DNA of 64,000 nt from Pelagicoccus albus. GTDB lineage: Bacteria > Verrucomicrobiota > Verrucomicrobiia > Opitutales > Opitutaceae. Position numbers and translations under genes: made by a program. The stretch spans positions 1,059,001 through 1,123,000 of the forward strand of contig NZ_JACHVC010000012.1 of NCBI RefSeq assembly GCF_014230145.1, read 5' to 3'. Below are positions 1 to 8,640 of this stretch, piece by piece (position 1 is the stretch's first letter; every line of letters starts with the position of its first letter). Under the pieces are notes generated by a model. That model saw only the letters and a program-made list of their open reading frames with translations, was not told the DNA's origin and searched no databases.

Positions 1-477
1 GTAGAGACGCGCGGCAACCAGCACATCTACGGAAACAACCACTATTACCATAACAGCTTCGGCTTCACCGACTTCCTCCTCTTGAACTGGTTGTTCAATA
101 GCAACCGCCCCTACTACAGCTCGCCTTGGGGCTACAACAGCTACCCAGACTACTACGGTCGCTACCAGCCAACGAGCTACGACAACTACCGTCGCCGCAC
201 TTCAACCAACACCTCCAGCTGGACTTCAGCCAACAAGTCCCAGCTCAGCACGCCAGCGACTTCGCCCAATTCCGGAAAGAACGCCACCACCATCAAGGCG
301 CCCCTCAAAAACCCGACCACCTCCCAGAAGAGCTTCCAAGCCCGCAACCCCTCCAAAAAGGTGGCCAGCGGAGGCTTTGGCCGCACATCGACCACTTCCT
401 CCTCTTCCAGCAAATCCACCAGTTCGCCCACCATTCGCAGAACGACTACCTCGAGCTATCGGGGCGGAGGCAAATAG
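1..477 (+). CDS. C-terminal part of a low-complexity Ser/Thr/Gly-rich protein (5' end outside window)
   Basis: The frame is open from the first base, so this is the last ~158 residues of a longer protein. A TTG at 82 is possible but an internal start is not needed. The visible part is Tyr/Asn/Pro-rich (residues ~15-55), then Ser/Thr/Lys-rich, with a GGFG motif and a basic Arg/Gly end. E. coli YgiB/YjfM (DUF1190) proteins also end in a low-complexity tail with a GGFG motif, and yjfM lies in the same E. coli cluster as yjfI, pspA-like yjfJ and DUF350 yjfL, relatives of which follow here. That match is an inference from a short motif and position. It is followed after 27 bases by the DUF350 gene on the same strand. 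Confidence 0.6.
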   Translation, partial: VETRGNQHIYGNNHYYHNSFGFTDFLLLNWLFNSNRPYYSSPWGYNSYPDYYGRYQPTSYDNYRRRTSTNTSSWTSANKSQLSTPATSPNSGKNATTIKAPLKNPTTSQKSFQARNPSKKVASGGFGRTSTTSSSSSKSTSSPTIRRTTTSSYRGGGK

Positions 478-504
478 CGGTTAACCCTTTTGGAAATAAG
501 CATC

Positions 505-1419
505 ATGGAAAACAGCACTTTCAGCGAATTTTTCGGGACCGAAGACGCCCTTTCCCTCATCGATCCTCAAGCCATCGTATTTCTAGCCATCTCCATCCTC
601 GTTCTCTGGGTGGGTAAACTGGTCAACGATCTCTGCACGCCCTACCAACTCAACCACGAGCTCACCCAAAAGGATAACAAGGCTATCGCCGTTTCCTTCT
701 CGGGTTACATGTTCGCCATCGGGATCATCCTTTGGAGCGTGCTTCGGCAGGACATCGCCATAGATCCAGCCGAAGTGCAAAGCGGTAAGCAACTATTCCT
801 GTTGGATATCGGCGGCACCCTGCTCTGGTCCCTGTTTGGCATCCTGCTGCTGCAAGTTGCCCGTATCTGCAACGACAAGCTGCTATTGCGTCGCTTCAGC
901 AACGTGAAGGAACTGGTGGAGGACCAAAATATCGGAACCGGGGCTGTGCAAGCGGGAGCTTACGTCGGTTCGGCTTTCATCATCCAAGCCGCCACCTACG
1001 GTGAAACATCGGGCAGTCTCGTTCGCGACATCCTCTCTACGCTGGCCTACTTCGTGGTCTCCCAGATCGCCTTCATTCTCTTCTCCATGGTTTACCAGAA
1101 GCTTAGCGCCTACGACCTGCATGACGAAATCGAGCGGGACAACGCTGCTGCCGGTGTGGGCTTCGGCATGACTTTGGCCGCGGTTGGCATCCTCCTCTCG
1201 AGCTACATCATCAGCAACGACTCGATCCTAGGCTTCGCCCTCTGGTTCGCCATCTGCATTTTCCTCCTATCGGTCTGCCGCTTCGCGATCGATCGTTTCA
1301 TCCTGCCGGGCTCGCTTTTGGACGACGAAATTTCGAAGGATCGTAATTGGGGCGCCGCCTTGATCGAAGGAAGTTCCGCTCTGGTCCTCGCCTTCATCCT
1401 CAGCACCTTGTTCAACTAG
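505..1419 (+). CDS. DUF350 (YjfL-like) membrane protein, duplicated domain
   Basis: This is an integral membrane protein of ~304 residues. The DUF350 unit appears twice: an acidic N/D-x-A element followed by a Gly-rich helix occurs near residues 50-80 (DNKAIAVSFSG) and again near 210-240 (DNAAAGVGFG), so the protein equals about two YjfL units (YjfL is ~130 residues). I prefer ATG 505 over TTG 490 because a GGAA sits about 9 bases before the ATG. DUF350 proteins have no defined activity, but they recur with PspA, polyamine or glutathionylspermidine enzymes and ion channels. It is followed after 6 bases by the next gene, which suggests tight co-expression. Confidence 0.85.
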   Translation: MENSTFSEFFGTEDALSLIDPQAIVFLAISILVLWVGKLVNDLCTPYQLNHELTQKDNKAIAVSFSGYMFAIGIILWSVLRQDIAIDPAEVQSGKQLFLLDIGGTLLWSLFGILLLQVARICNDKLLLRRFSNVKELVEDQNIGTGAVQAGAYVGSAFIIQAATYGETSGSLVRDILSTLAYFVVSQIAFILFSMVYQKLSAYDLHDEIERDNAAAGVGFGMTLAAVGILLSSYIISNDSILGFALWFAICIFLLSVCRFAIDRFILPGSLLDDEISKDRNWGAALIEGSSALVLAFILSTLFN

Positions 1420-1425
1420 AGGCTC

Positions 1426-2235
1426 ATGTCCGAAGCAGCTAATTACAGCGTTAGCGAATCGCAGAAACAGCAGTTCGCCGGCATCTACCTTCTAGAGTAC
1501 ATGATCAATGCTCCCAAGGTCTTCCAACTGATGCTGGAAGATGGCGAGGAGGACCTCGAGTCCATCCTCGAATGGCTGCTGGTACGGGACCTGATCGAAA
1601 TCAAGGACCAGGAACGCTACGCTCCGACCGAGAAGGGCCGCAAAGCTCTGGAGAAATTCATGGGTCGCTACTCTGACTTTCTTACCTTTTTCGACGTCTT
1701 TTGCGCCGTGGATCTGGGCGAAGGATCTTTCGCCTTCGCGGACTACTACAGCTTCGATGGCGAGGATGCTTGGCGAAACTACCTTGCCCAAGAGCGTTGG
1801 GAAGACCTCCGAGTCGCGGTGGCCAACTACAAGGGGATCGACCCGGTGGAGATCGTTTTCATGAGCTTCCTCAACGAGGGACGCTTCGGCCGAACGGAGA
1901 CGGGATGGGAGTTCGATCTGTTGCTGGGCAGCGTTTGGGACGAGATCCTGCAGATCTGCAACTCCGCTTTGCAAGTAGAGCAACTTGGCTACGATGACGA
2001 CGAGGGAGAAGTCCCAGGGGAAGCGGTTATCCAGGACGTGATCGCCCAGGGCCTGAATCTGATAGAGCAACTCCATCAGCACGGACGCCCTTACTCCGAG
2101 CAAATCGCCCACGCGGTATCCGATGGCCCCAGCGCTTCCACCGTGGAAGCCGTCGAAGTTTTGAAGCGAAAGAGCAACGACTTCGACAATTCACCCACAC
2201 CTCCCGATCGCTGGAAAGACGACTGGGATCTCTAG
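1426..2235 (+). CDS. Unknown acidic cytoplasmic protein of the PspA/DUF350 cluster
   Basis: I do not recognise this 269-residue protein. It has no signal peptide or membrane segment, is strongly acidic, and is rich in aromatic residues. Residues ~20-75 read like a winged-helix fold (helices, then a basic-aromatic turn around RYAPTEKGRKAL, similar to the C-terminal part of MarR/PadR-type wHTH domains). The middle (~80-190) is mixed with many Trp and Phe, and the C-terminus is polar and Pro/Asp-rich. It lies between the DUF350 gene (6-base gap) and the channel gene (25-base gap), the position held by yjfK-type genes in E. coli, though I see no DUF2491 signature. A regulator or adaptor role is only a guess. 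Confidence 0.75.
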   Translation: MSEAANYSVSESQKQQFAGIYLLEYMINAPKVFQLMLEDGEEDLESILEWLLVRDLIEIKDQERYAPTEKGRKALEKFMGRYSDFLTFFDVFCAVDLGEGSFAFADYYSFDGEDAWRNYLAQERWEDLRVAVANYKGIDPVEIVFMSFLNEGRFGRTETGWEFDLLLGSVWDEILQICNSALQVEQLGYDDDEGEVPGEAVIQDVIAQGLNLIEQLHQHGRPYSEQIAHAVSDGPSASTVEAVEVLKRKSNDFDNSPTPPDRWKDDWDL

Positions 2236-2260
2236 CTGTTCTCCTCTTTTCTCTTCGCGA

Positions 2261-3358
2261 ATGCTGTTTCAACTCCTCAGAAAGTTCATTTCCCGCCACA
2301 GCGAAACCAGTGCCCGGCTGGGCAAGGTCGCACTCATCGCTGGCTCGCTAAATCTGGTATTTGGCTTGGGCTTCTACCTCGCGGAGCGAAACCATCAAAC
2401 GGGGCTAACGGTCATCGACTCCATCTGGTGGGCCATGGTGACAATGACCACCGTCGGCTATGGCGATTTCTTCCCCCAGACTTTCATCGGACGATTCCTC
2501 ATCGCCTACCCCTGCTTCATGTTGGGCATCGGCTTGTTGGGATATTTGCTAGCAACTGTAACCGAAACCGTGCTTCAGCGTGTATCACTGAAGCGTAAGG
2601 GCGCCATGACGATTAAGCACACCAACCACATCCTAATCTGCAACTTTCCAAGTTTGGAAAAAGTATCGCAGATCATCGACGAACTTCAGGCCAACCCGAA
2701 CTACGCCTCCAAAAAGATCGTCATCGTTTCCAATGACCTCAAGGAGCTGCCGGCACAATTGACCAAACGCGGAATCCTCTTCGTCAAGGGGCTTCCCACC
2801 TCGGAGGAAACGCTAAACCGGGCCAACGTCACTGAGTCGGACGGCGTATTCATTTTGCCAGCCTCCCCCGGCGACCCTGCCTCCGACGCCCTCACCTACG
2901 CCATCGGATCGATAATCGAATTGATCGAGCAAGAGAGCGGGGTCCCCATCAAGACGGTGGTGGAGTTGGTCAGCTCCAGTAATCTGCGCATGATGGAGCG
3001 AGCTCAAACCGATGGCATCATCCTCGCCGACGGCATCAACGAGCGGATGATCGTACAGGAGTTCATCCACCCGGGTATTCGCAGGACCTTCGAGCAATTA
3101 ATCACCTCCCGCCAAGGAAGCCAGTTCTACGTGCACCGCACCACTCTGCACGGTCAGCTCCTGCTCGATATCCAAGTCGCCGCCCTCCAGCATCCCGCCA
3201 ACATGCAAGTGATTGGCATCATCAAGGGCGAACGCCATCTGCTCAACCCGAGCAAAGACACCCGTATTGAAGAAGGAGACAGCCTTATCGTCTTGGCAGA
3301 TCACGTAGAAGATTTCCTGAAAATCGAAAAGGAGTTCCAACTCAAGCAACCCGCCTGA
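2261..3358 (+). CDS. Potassium channel protein with RCK (TrkA-N/TrkA-C) domains
   Basis: The 365-residue protein has a two-helix channel core and a cytoplasmic RCK regulatory part. Residues ~22-41 form the first membrane helix, the selectivity filter TVGYGD is at 64-69, and ~78-101 form the second helix. The TrkA-N-like domain runs from ~121 to 240 and the TrkA-C domain from ~285 to 358. The usual nucleotide-binding GxGxxG after the first RCK strand is replaced by CNFPSLEK, so NAD(H) binding is doubtful and gating may be by ions or another ligand. The gene sits inside the PspA/DUF350 operon, consistent with a role in membrane-potential or ion-leak stress. Channel function is well supported; ligand and ion specificity are inferred. 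Confidence 0.9.
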   Translation: MLFQLLRKFISRHSETSARLGKVALIAGSLNLVFGLGFYLAERNHQTGLTVIDSIWWAMVTMTTVGYGDFFPQTFIGRFLIAYPCFMLGIGLLGYLLATVTETVLQRVSLKRKGAMTIKHTNHILICNFPSLEKVSQIIDELQANPNYASKKIVIVSNDLKELPAQLTKRGILFVKGLPTSEETLNRANVTESDGVFILPASPGDPASDALTYAIGSIIELIEQESGVPIKTVVELVSSSNLRMMERAQTDGIILADGINERMIVQEFIHPGIRRTFEQLITSRQGSQFYVHRTTLHGQLLLDIQVAALQHPANMQVIGIIKGERHLLNPSKDTRIEEGDSLIVLADHVEDFLKIEKEFQLKQPA

Positions 3359-3394
3359 TCGTTTAAAAACCCAAAACCTCAAGCAAAAGCCTTT

Positions 3395-3811
3395 ATGAAA
3401 AACATCGTTATCAAGATCGAAAAAGAGGAGGAGTTCACCCGCTTCCTCACCCTCCACGGCTTCGAAGTGGAAGAGCTCGGAAACAGCATCTACCGCGTCG
3501 TCCGAGGCGAAGAGTTACCCGTATTTCTCAACGTCGGTGAAGAGGCCATCTACTTCGAAGTCGACCTCGGCCACTTGCACGACTTCGGCGATGCCTCCCT
3601 TCACTTCAAGTTGCTCGATCTGAACACCGAGATCCTGCCCGTCAGTTTTGGAATCAACAATACCAACCCCGAGGATCCTCGCCTCGTCCTAGTGGAAAGC
3701 CGCGAAACTGGCAGCCTCAACGACCACGAGATCCTAAGCGTATTCGACGCTCTGGAACTCGCGGTCGATCGAGCTGAAGAACTCCTCTCCTCGAGCGTGG
3801 AAAACGCCTAA
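3395..3811 (+). CDS. DUF2170 (YjfI-like) protein
   Basis: A 138-residue acidic cytoplasmic protein. Length, the central LPVFLNVGEEAIYFEVDLG segment, and the motif placing LPVSFGI before a helical C-terminus all resemble the E. coli YjfI/DUF2170 family (~133 residues), whose gene directly precedes the PspA-like yjfJ; here it also directly precedes pspA (19-base gap). Family members have no known biochemical activity, and the position points to a PspA partner or modulator. I made the family call by eye from a few blocks and the gene order. Confidence 0.7.
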   Translation: MKNIVIKIEKEEEFTRFLTLHGFEVEELGNSIYRVVRGEELPVFLNVGEEAIYFEVDLGHLHDFGDASLHFKLLDLNTEILPVSFGINNTNPEDPRLVLVESRETGSLNDHEILSVFDALELAVDRAEELLSSSVENA

Positions 3812-3830
3812 CCTCAGACCCTTTCGAATC

Positions 3831-4526
3831 ATGAGTATATTCTCACGCATCTTCAAAGTCGGACAAGCAGCTGCCAACAAGGCCATCGACAAGATGGAAA
3901 AGCCCGAAATCATGCTGGAGCAAGCCATCCGCGATAAGGACAAGCAGATCATGGAGGCCAAAAAGTCCGTGCAAGGCTGCATCGCTACCGAGCGTCAAAC
4001 CAAGGCCATGCTGGAAAAGGAAAAGGCGGAAAAGCTCTCTTGGGAGCAAAAGGCGGAAATGGCTCTGAAGGCCGGTAAGGAGGAGCTCGCCGTCAAAGCC
4101 CTGCAACGCGCCACCGAGCACGAGCAGAAGATGACGACCCTGGAAACTCAATGGCAGAGCCAACGTGCCGCCGTAGACGAGCTGAAAAAGGAGATCATCA
4201 AGATGGGCGACGAGCTTGCGGAATTTAAGCGTAACAAGGACTTCATCATCGCCCAGAGCAAAGCCGCCCAAGTCAAAAAGGACATTTACGAAGCCAAGGC
4301 TCGTATCTCCAACAACAACAAGGCGGACGACTTAATGGCCCGCATGAAGGCCAAAGCGGAACGCCAATCCTACGAGGCAGACGCGGCTAAGGAATTGTCG
4401 GAAGTCTCCGGCGGTGGAGGCGACGCCCTCGAAAAGGAATTCGAAAGCATGGGAGCTAGCGGTGGCGCTTCGGTCGAAGTTAACGACAAGCTAGCCGCCC
4501 TTAAGGCCAAACTTGGCACTGCCTAG
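3831..4526 (+). CDS. pspA: PspA/IM30-family membrane-remodelling protein
   Basis: A 231-residue protein that is almost entirely alpha-helical and charged, with heptad-like coiled coil from ~25 to 190. The N-terminus (MSIFSRIFKVGQAAANKAID) is the amphipathic helix that PspA/IM30 proteins use to bind stressed membranes, and KMEKPEIMLEQAIRD matches the family's start of helix 1. The C-terminal ~40 residues are Gly/Ser-rich and flexible, ending in a short helix (LAALKAKLG). PspA oligomerises into ESCRT-III-like rods that stabilise the inner membrane. Its stop overlaps the GTG start of the SpeD gene. It is probably closer to YjfJ than to canonical PspA, because there is no pspF/B/C nearby. Confidence 0.92.
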   Translation: MSIFSRIFKVGQAAANKAIDKMEKPEIMLEQAIRDKDKQIMEAKKSVQGCIATERQTKAMLEKEKAEKLSWEQKAEMALKAGKEELAVKALQRATEHEQKMTTLETQWQSQRAAVDELKKEIIKMGDELAEFKRNKDFIIAQSKAAQVKKDIYEAKARISNNNKADDLMARMKAKAERQSYEADAAKELSEVSGGGGDALEKEFESMGASGGASVEVNDKLAALKAKLGTA

Positions 4527-4924
4527 TGCAAGAGCCCGCTTCAGATTCTTCTCATTGCGTGCCCGCTCCTCCTAGGGAGTTGGGCACTCATATCTTGGTA
4601 GAGCTGAACGACTGTCCCGAGAAACTCCTCGTCGAAAAATCGGCCCTGCAGGAGGCTCTAGTCGAGTCAGCCAACCAAGCGGGTGCCACCGTGGTAAAAC
4701 CGGTTTTTCACCAGTTTAGCCCTCATGGACTATCCGGCGTAGTGGTTATAGCGGAGAGCCACATAGCCGTGCACACTTGGCCTGAATACAACTACGCGGC
4801 CATCGATATTTTCACTTGTGGCGATCCCGACGTTGCTCACCGAATTCAATCGGAAATCGAAGCTCGTTTCGCACCGGCGCGTTCAAGCGTGCGAGTATTG
4901 AGTCGCGGGCCCAATCTCCCCTAG
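4526..4924 (+). CDS. speD: S-adenosylmethionine decarboxylase proenzyme (SpeD, class 1B)
   Basis: This 132-residue proenzyme makes decarboxylated AdoMet, the aminopropyl donor for spermidine. The self-cleavage site is visible: Glu77-Ser78 followed by His79, with Ser78 becoming the pyruvoyl group. The catalytic His83 and Cys98 lie in the conserved HTWPEYxYAAIDIFTCG block. The GTG start overlaps the pspA stop by one base, and the following ATG abuts its stop, so translation is probably coupled both ways. No spermidine synthase lies in the window. Its place between PspA and an AAA ATPase, not with polyamine genes, suggests a dedicated role for aminopropylation in this cluster. Confidence 0.93.
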   Translation: MQEPASDSSHCVPAPPRELGTHILVELNDCPEKLLVEKSALQEALVESANQAGATVVKPVFHQFSPHGLSGVVVIAESHIAVHTWPEYNYAAIDIFTCGDPDVAHRIQSEIEARFAPARSSVRVLSRGPNLP

Positions 4925-6271
4925 ATGCAAGACCCTCGATCCGCTGCCCGGATTTGCCTCAAGGACTTTCCGGACCTCAAGAAAACGCTGATCAAGCGAT
5001 ACGCCTTCTCAGACTTCGAAATAGACTTCGAACTTCGCTTCGCCCTCTTTCTGACAGCCCTAATCGACGGCGATCAGGTCGCTGCAGAGCGAGCTTTCAT
5101 ACAGGGAGCGATCAGCGCCTTGGGTTGGTCTGACATGTACGACGGCTTGATAAAGTCGCGTATTGATAATCTTCCTACCTACGACTTAGCCCAGCTGAGA
5201 ACGGCCAAAGAACGGCCGCAATTGGCAGCTGCAATCGCGGAAGCGAGTTTCGCCCTAGCACTGGCCGATGGAGATTTGAGCAACGACGAAAGCGTTTTTC
5301 TCACAAACCTCTGCAATACACTTTTTGGGCAAAATACCGAGCCGGCCGCCCTCGCCGAAGAAAAAGCCAGGTCCCTTTTCGAACGCTCAGGTACTAGACT
5401 TTTCGATATTCCTAGCAAAACGGAACAACAAACTCCGGCCGAGGAGGACACGAGCACTTTGGAAGACCAACTCGCCAAGCTCGATAAGCTCGTCGGTTTG
5501 GAGGGAGTGAAACAAGAAATCCAAAAGTTGGCCCATTTCCTCGAGATCCAAAAGCAGCGGGAAGAACATAAGCTAAAAACCGCGCCCCTTTCACTCCATC
5601 TCGTCTTCTCGGGAAACCCGGGAACAGGGAAGACCACAGTCGCCCGTATCCTAGCTAAAATCTACCAAAAGCTCGGCGTCTTAAAAAGCGGCCACTTGGT
5701 AGAAACCGATCGTATGGGACTAGTAGGGCAATATATCGGACACACTGCCAAAAAGACTTCTGAAATCATCGACAAAGCCTTGGACGGTATCCTCTTCATC
5801 GATGAGGCCTACAGCCTGTTGAGCGGTGGCGAAAACGATTTCGGTGGCGAAGCGATAGACACTTTAGTCAAACGCATGGAAGACGATCGTGATCGGCTCA
5901 TCGTGATCGTAGCTGGGTATCCAGCCGATATGGAATCCTTCATTCAAGCCAACCCCGGCCTGCGATCCCGCTTCAGCAAAACCATCCATTTCGAGGATTA
6001 CGCAAGCCCGGACCTGCTTCGAATTTTCAAGATATTCTGCCAAAACAACGAATACGAATTGGCGGAGGATGCGGAAGAAAAGTTGAATCAAGTTTTCGAA
6101 TACGAACTTCAGAAGCCGAAAGTCGATTTTGGAAATGGCCGCTACGTTCGCAACCTCTTCGAACAAGTCATCCGCAACCAAGCGCTTCGCCTAAGCCAGC
6201 ACACACGTACCTTGGCAAAAGAGGATTTAGTCACCATCACGGCTAACGACATCCTACTTCAAAACTCTTAA
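4925..6271 (+). CDS. CbbX/SpoVK-type AAA+ ATPase with N-terminal TerB-like region
   Basis: A 448-residue protein. The N-terminal ~160 residues hold two similar helical units with acidic turns ([13 protein letters not shown] near 46-58 and [13 protein letters not shown] near 113-125) that look like TerB-type helix-turn-helix repeats. The C-terminal AAA+ domain (~185-448) has Walker [10 protein letters not shown] (230-238), Walker B ILFIDEA (289-295), an arginine-finger segment GLRSRF and the C-terminal lid. The region [19 protein letters not shown] is typical of CbbX/SpoVK ATPases, which remodel protein complexes by threading. It is the last gene of the operon, starting directly on the speD stop. 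No substrate is evident; PspA assemblies are a candidate. Confidence 0.88.
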   Translation: MQDPRSAARICLKDFPDLKKTLIKRYAFSDFEIDFELRFALFLTALIDGDQVAAERAFIQGAISALGWSDMYDGLIKSRIDNLPTYDLAQLRTAKERPQLAAAIAEASFALALADGDLSNDESVFLTNLCNTLFGQNTEPAALAEEKARSLFERSGTRLFDIPSKTEQQTPAEEDTSTLEDQLAKLDKLVGLEGVKQEIQKLAHFLEIQKQREEHKLKTAPLSLHLVFSGNPGTGKTTVARILAKIYQKLGVLKSGHLVETDRMGLVGQYIGHTAKKTSEIIDKALDGILFIDEAYSLLSGGENDFGGEAIDTLVKRMEDDRDRLIVIVAGYPADMESFIQANPGLRSRFSKTIHFEDYASPDLLRIFKIFCQNNEYELAEDAEEKLNQVFEYELQKPKVDFGNGRYVRNLFEQVIRNQALRLSQHTRTLAKEDLVTITANDILLQNS

Positions 6272-6280
6272 CCGGGTACA

Positions 6281-6313
6281 AAAAAAGCGTGATCGAACGA
6301 CTCGATCACGCTT
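6281..6313 (-). terminator. Rho-independent terminator of the transaldolase gene
   Basis: A perfect 12-bp inverted repeat (6285-6296 and 6302-6313, 5-base loop) is followed on the minus strand by a run of seven T. It lies between the convergent AAA ATPase and transaldolase genes. On the plus strand the T tract is poor, so it serves mainly the minus-strand gene. Confidence 0.85.
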
Positions 6314-6339
6314 CAAAATGAATTTCTCTAGAAGATCAA

Positions 6340-7311
6340 CTAGAGCTTTCCTTGGATCATTTCCTCAAGGGTGACGATGTCCTTGGCAAAGTTGCGAATG
6401 CCTTCGGCCGTCTTCTCAACCGCCATGGCATCCTCGTTGAACATCCAACGGAAAGTGTTTTCGTTCATATCGATCTTCTCGATTTCCTTGGACTTGGAAC
6501 TCTCGACGCTGAGCTTTTCTTCGACCGGCTCGGAAGAATTGGCGAGTTCTTCGAGAAGGTTTGGCGAGATAGTGAGAAGATCACAACCTGCGAGTTCTAG
6601 GATCTCTCCCTTGTTGCGGAAGCTCGCTCCCATAACTTCAGTCTTGTATCCAAATTTCTTATAGTAGTCGTAAATCGACTGAACTGAAAGAACGCCCGGG
6701 TCTTCCGCGGCTTCGAAGGACTTACCTTCCTTGGCTTTGTACCAGTCCATGATGCGACCCACGAATGGGGAAATCAATGTGATACCGGATTCCGCGCAAT
6801 GCACAGCTTGAGCCATGGAGAAGAGAAGCGTAAGGTTACAGTGGATACCTTCTTTCTCTAGTTCTGCGGCAGCGTTGATGCCTTCCCAAGTGGAGGCGAT
6901 CTTGATCAAAATTCTGTCACGCGAGACACCCTTGGCTTCGTAGAGGGAGATGATGTCTTTCGCCTTGGCTATAGTGCCTGCTGTGTCGAAGGAGAGACGG
7001 GCGTCAACTTCAGTGGAAACGCGACCCGGAACAATATCCAAAATTTCGATACCAAAAAGGACAAGCAACTCGTCGATTATCGCTTCCACCAAAGCTCCTC
7101 CAGTCAATCCGGAATCCTTCTTTGCAGCGACTGCCTTGTCGACCAAAGCGGCGTATTCGGGCTTGCTTGCGGCTTTGAGAATCAAAGTCGGGTTCGTTGT
7201 CGCATCGCGTGGTTCGAACTCCTTCATGGTTTGGAAGTCGCCGGTGTCTGCTACGACAACGGTGAACTTCTTGAGTTGTTCGAGTTGGGTTAAGGTGGAT
7301 ACTTCTGGCAT
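6340..7311 (-). CDS. tal: Transaldolase
   Basis: This 323-residue enzyme transfers a dihydroxyacetone unit between sugar phosphates in the non-oxidative pentose phosphate pathway. Length and sequence match the TalB class (E. coli TalB, 317 residues). Visible family blocks are the [12 protein letters not shown] segment near residue 30, the Schiff-base lysine in [13 protein letters not shown], the NLTLLFS strand and the [11 protein letters not shown] segment. The start ATG at 7311 gives the standard N-terminus beginning [13 protein letters not shown]; the upstream open frame lacks family similarity. It is transcribed divergently from the SIS gene over a 126-base gap and ends at the terminator at 6281-6313. 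Confidence 0.96.
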   Translation of the reverse strand: MPEVSTLTQLEQLKKFTVVVADTGDFQTMKEFEPRDATTNPTLILKAASKPEYAALVDKAVAAKKDSGLTGGALVEAIIDELLVLFGIEILDIVPGRVSTEVDARLSFDTAGTIAKAKDIISLYEAKGVSRDRILIKIASTWEGINAAAELEKEGIHCNLTLLFSMAQAVHCAESGITLISPFVGRIMDWYKAKEGKSFEAAEDPGVLSVQSIYDYYKKFGYKTEVMGASFRNKGEILELAGCDLLTISPNLLEELANSSEPVEEKLSVESSKSKEIEKIDMNENTFRWMFNEDAMAVEKTAEGIRNFAKDIVTLEEMIQGKL

Positions 7312-7437
7312 AAGATTTTTGAGTTCTTTGGTTAGGATTTTGAGATAATAGAACCACGAAACGCAGTCTTGGTCGAATGCAAATCCCCTTGTTTCTTTAC
7401 CGTTCAGCAACAAAGCTGACCCAAACGAAATAAATTC

Positions 7438-8160
7438 ATGCTTAAGGAGAACTATTTTAAGACCACCCAAGTTTTGCTCGAACGGGTATACCTACAAAAT
7501 CAAGCCGTGATCGAAAAACTGGCTCCACTGATGGCCACATCAGTCGCTGATGGAGGGGTGATCCATACTTTTGGTAGCGGTCACTCGGAGATTATCGGGC
7601 GGGAGATGGTTGGACGTGCTGGCGGTCTCGTTTGCGTCAGCGCCATCCTGGACATGACCGGCGGCTTCATCGAAAACCTGGAAGGTTACGGCACTCAGCT
7701 AGCCGCTCGCTATGATCGAAACCACGGACTGCAAGAAGGCGAGTTCATCATCGTCATTTCGAATTCAGGCAAAAATTGTTCTCCCATCGAAATCGCAGAA
7801 TACGCGAAGCAGAAAGGGCTGAAAGTAATTGCCCTAACATCGGTAGGAATGGCCAAAAAGGTAAAAACGACCCACTCCGGCGGCAAGATGCTGCACGAAA
7901 TAGCGGACTACGTTTTCGACAACTGCGGCAGCTTCGGTGACGCCATCGTAGAACTGCACGATTCAGGGAAGTTCGCAGGTCCCACTTCAACGATGGCGGG
8001 TGCCATGCTTATCAATCTCTTGCAAATGGAGATCTTGGACGAGCTGCACAAACTCGGTATCGAAGCTCCGCTACTGCGTAGTCAAAATACGGATGGAGCC
8101 ATGGAAGCGAATCGTGATCTCGCTCGGAGTTACAAAGGTCGCTTAAGCAAGCCGCTGTGA
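7438..8160 (+). CDS. SIS-domain phosphosugar-binding protein (UPF0309-like)
   Basis: A 240-residue protein made of one SIS domain, the sugar-isomerase fold that binds phosphosugars. Family segments are [16 protein letters not shown] near residue 42, [30 protein letters not shown] near 103, and [15 protein letters not shown] near the end. The pattern fits the UPF0309 branch, often found near amino-sugar genes. No lyase or kinase partner is adjacent, so the substrate (an N-acetylhexosamine phosphate or pentose phosphate) cannot be given. It is divergent from transaldolase, which could mean shared control. Confidence 0.85.
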   Translation: MLKENYFKTTQVLLERVYLQNQAVIEKLAPLMATSVADGGVIHTFGSGHSEIIGREMVGRAGGLVCVSAILDMTGGFIENLEGYGTQLAARYDRNHGLQEGEFIIVISNSGKNCSPIEIAEYAKQKGLKVIALTSVGMAKKVKTTHSGGKMLHEIADYVFDNCGSFGDAIVELHDSGKFAGPTSTMAGAMLINLLQMEILDELHKLGIEAPLLRSQNTDGAMEANRDLARSYKGRLSKPL

Positions 8161-8276
8161 AGGCATTCGAAGGCAAAGTACCATTTGCGTGAAAGCAGGT
8201 TTAGGTCCTTTGTTTGAGCATTGCGTTTCAGCCGGTGTTTTAAAGAATTCGACGCAAAACTACGCTACTTATCAAC

Positions 8277-8627
8277 ATGTTCCAGGTCACTTTTAGCGAA
8301 CAGGCCCTTCACGAGCTAGAGAAGCTTCCTACGATGAAGCAGCTCGCGGTTATCGATCCCCTGAGCAACTTAACCGAATACCAACTCAACCATCCCCAAG
8401 AGCCACTCAGCTCGTTTAAACGGGGAGGAAAATCGATTTTTCGTCTTCGGTCCGGGGAGCATCGTATCTACTTCAGACGAGAAGGCGGTTCTCTGGAGAC
8501 GCTCTGCATTCTTCATAAGAACTCCCTGACTGACTTCATCTACCGAAGCAAACTGCCCATCTCGGAAGAACAGCTAGTCGAGCAACATTCCTCTTTCTGG
8601 AAGTATCTCGACTCCCTAAAACACTAA
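8277..8627 (+). CDS. RelE/ParE-superfamily toxin-like protein without a visible antitoxin
   Basis: A 116-residue protein. Its first ~90 residues follow the RelE/ParE fold order: an N-terminal strand and helix (VTFSEQALHELEKLP), then the basic beta hairpin with KSIFRLRSGEHRIYFRR and a final strand carrying LCILHKNSLTDF. The RLRxGEHRIYF segment is the part of RelE-like mRNases that touches the ribosome. No small antitoxin frame lies next to it: the gap upstream (8161-8276) has none and pssA follows 13 bases downstream. It may be a domesticated or inactive family member co-transcribed with pssA. Confidence 0.7.
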   Translation: MFQVTFSEQALHELEKLPTMKQLAVIDPLSNLTEYQLNHPQEPLSSFKRGGKSIFRLRSGEHRIYFRREGGSLETLCILHKNSLTDFIYRSKLPISEEQLVEQHSSFWKYLDSLKH

Positions 8628-8640
8628 TCCACAACACCTT

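Noticed and set aside
1492-2112. Open minus-strand frame of ~206 codons opposite the unknown gene at 1426
   Set aside because: The plus-strand frame is tightly spaced within an operon, and the minus-strand product has no recognisable feature; GC-rich codon bias makes such shadows common here.
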